A stretch of 5,369 nt of DNA. Source: Tectiglobus sp051009975 (lineage in GTDB: Bacteria > Pseudomonadota > Alphaproteobacteria > Rhizobiales > Hyphomicrobiaceae). Below are positions 5,220 through 5,369 of the stretch, piece by piece; position 1 is the first letter of the stretch, and every line of letters starts with the position of its first letter. The notes below the pieces were generated by a model. That model made no database searches. It was not told the origin of the DNA and saw nothing but the letters and a program-made list of their open reading frames with translations. Both the position numbers and the translations under genes were made by a program. The DNA is taken from the NCBI GenBank assembly GCA_051009975.1, contig JBPCWA010000370.1, positions 1 to 5,369 on the forward strand. Reading direction: 5' to 3'.

Positions 5220-5369
5220 GCTTGCGAAAATGCCACCGTCGAGCGGTCGCAAAATTGCTCAGAAAGCTGCGATTCAAGCAGTTCATCGTAAACATTTAGT
5301 GTCTTTAACTTCATGTCGTAAAGCGTGAACTGTGAATGGACATGTCGAGCTGCGCGCTCACCTATTGCT
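5210..5369 (-). CDS. C-terminal end of a probable GT4-type glycosyltransferase (partial)
   Basis: From the right edge of the window a minus-strand frame runs for 52 codons to a TGA at 5210-5212; the gene's start lies outside. The visible part reads IGERAARHVHSQFT, then YDMKLKTLNVYDELLE. This is the pattern of the final helices of GT-B fold, family 4 glycosyltransferases: a Gly, an Ala-Arg-rich helix, an aromatic F, then a helix ending in Y-x-E-L-L. Such enzymes transfer sugars from nucleotide-sugar donors to lipid or polysaccharide acceptors at the inner membrane. The last dozen residues (RSTVAFSQASP) look like an unstructured tail. The assignment rests on this short motif only and the substrate cannot be guessed. 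It is co-directional with infC, 120 bases upstream. Confidence 0.55.
   Translation of the reverse strand, partial: AIGERAARHVHSQFTLYDMKLKTLNVYDELLESQLSEQFCDRSTVAFSQASP

Noticed and set aside
5224..5255. Imperfect hairpin TTGCG...CGCAA with an inner ACCG/CGGT stem
   Set aside because: It lies within the 3' coding end of the upstream gene, has a large unequal internal loop and no U-tract on the minus strand. It is not a convincing terminator.

Overview
The window is a translation operon read entirely on the minus strand. In transcription order (right to left) it holds the 3' end of an upstream gene that looks like a GT4-type glycosyltransferase, then infC (IF3), rpmI (L35), rplT (L20), pheS (phenylalanyl-tRNA synthetase alpha), a small unrecognised membrane-protein gene, and the first 596 codons of pheT (beta subunit), which runs off the left edge. 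The order infC-rpmI-rplT-pheS-pheT is the classic bacterial cluster. The IF3, L20, L35, PheS and PheT sequences look alphaproteobacterial to me, for example the IF3 C-terminus ending in VMVLAPR. Base composition looks moderate, roughly 50-55% GC by eye, so a moderate-GC, perhaps marine or environmental alphaproteobacterium fits. The genus cannot be told from this window.

Layout: 5210-5369 glycosyltransferase-like C-terminus (partial); 5090-5209 leader with a weak candidate promoter; 4550-5089 infC, which appears to start at an AUC codon; 4250-4549 a 300-base gap with a good sigma70-like promoter (TTGCTT-17-TATAAC), GC-rich hairpins and a short direct repeat, probably the regulatory leader of rpmI-rplT; 4049-4249 rpmI; a 53-base spacer with a hairpin and a U-rich tract; 3627-3995 rplT; a 23-base spacer; 2521-3603 pheS; an 81-base spacer with a hairpin and U4 just before a strong Shine-Dalgarno; 1882-2439 the membrane-protein gene; a 91-base spacer; 1-1790 pheT.

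The core genes work together in translation. IF3 proofreads initiation, L35 and L20 are 50S subunit proteins (L20 is an assembly protein and a known autorepressor in E. coli and Bacillus), and PheS/PheT form the alpha2beta2 enzyme that charges tRNA-Phe. The one real departure from the textbook is the membrane gene between pheS and pheT. It encodes four predicted membrane segments and is unusually rich in phenylalanine (19 of 185 residues). No mobile elements, CRISPR arrays, tRNA or rRNA genes were seen. The plus strand carries no convincing gene.
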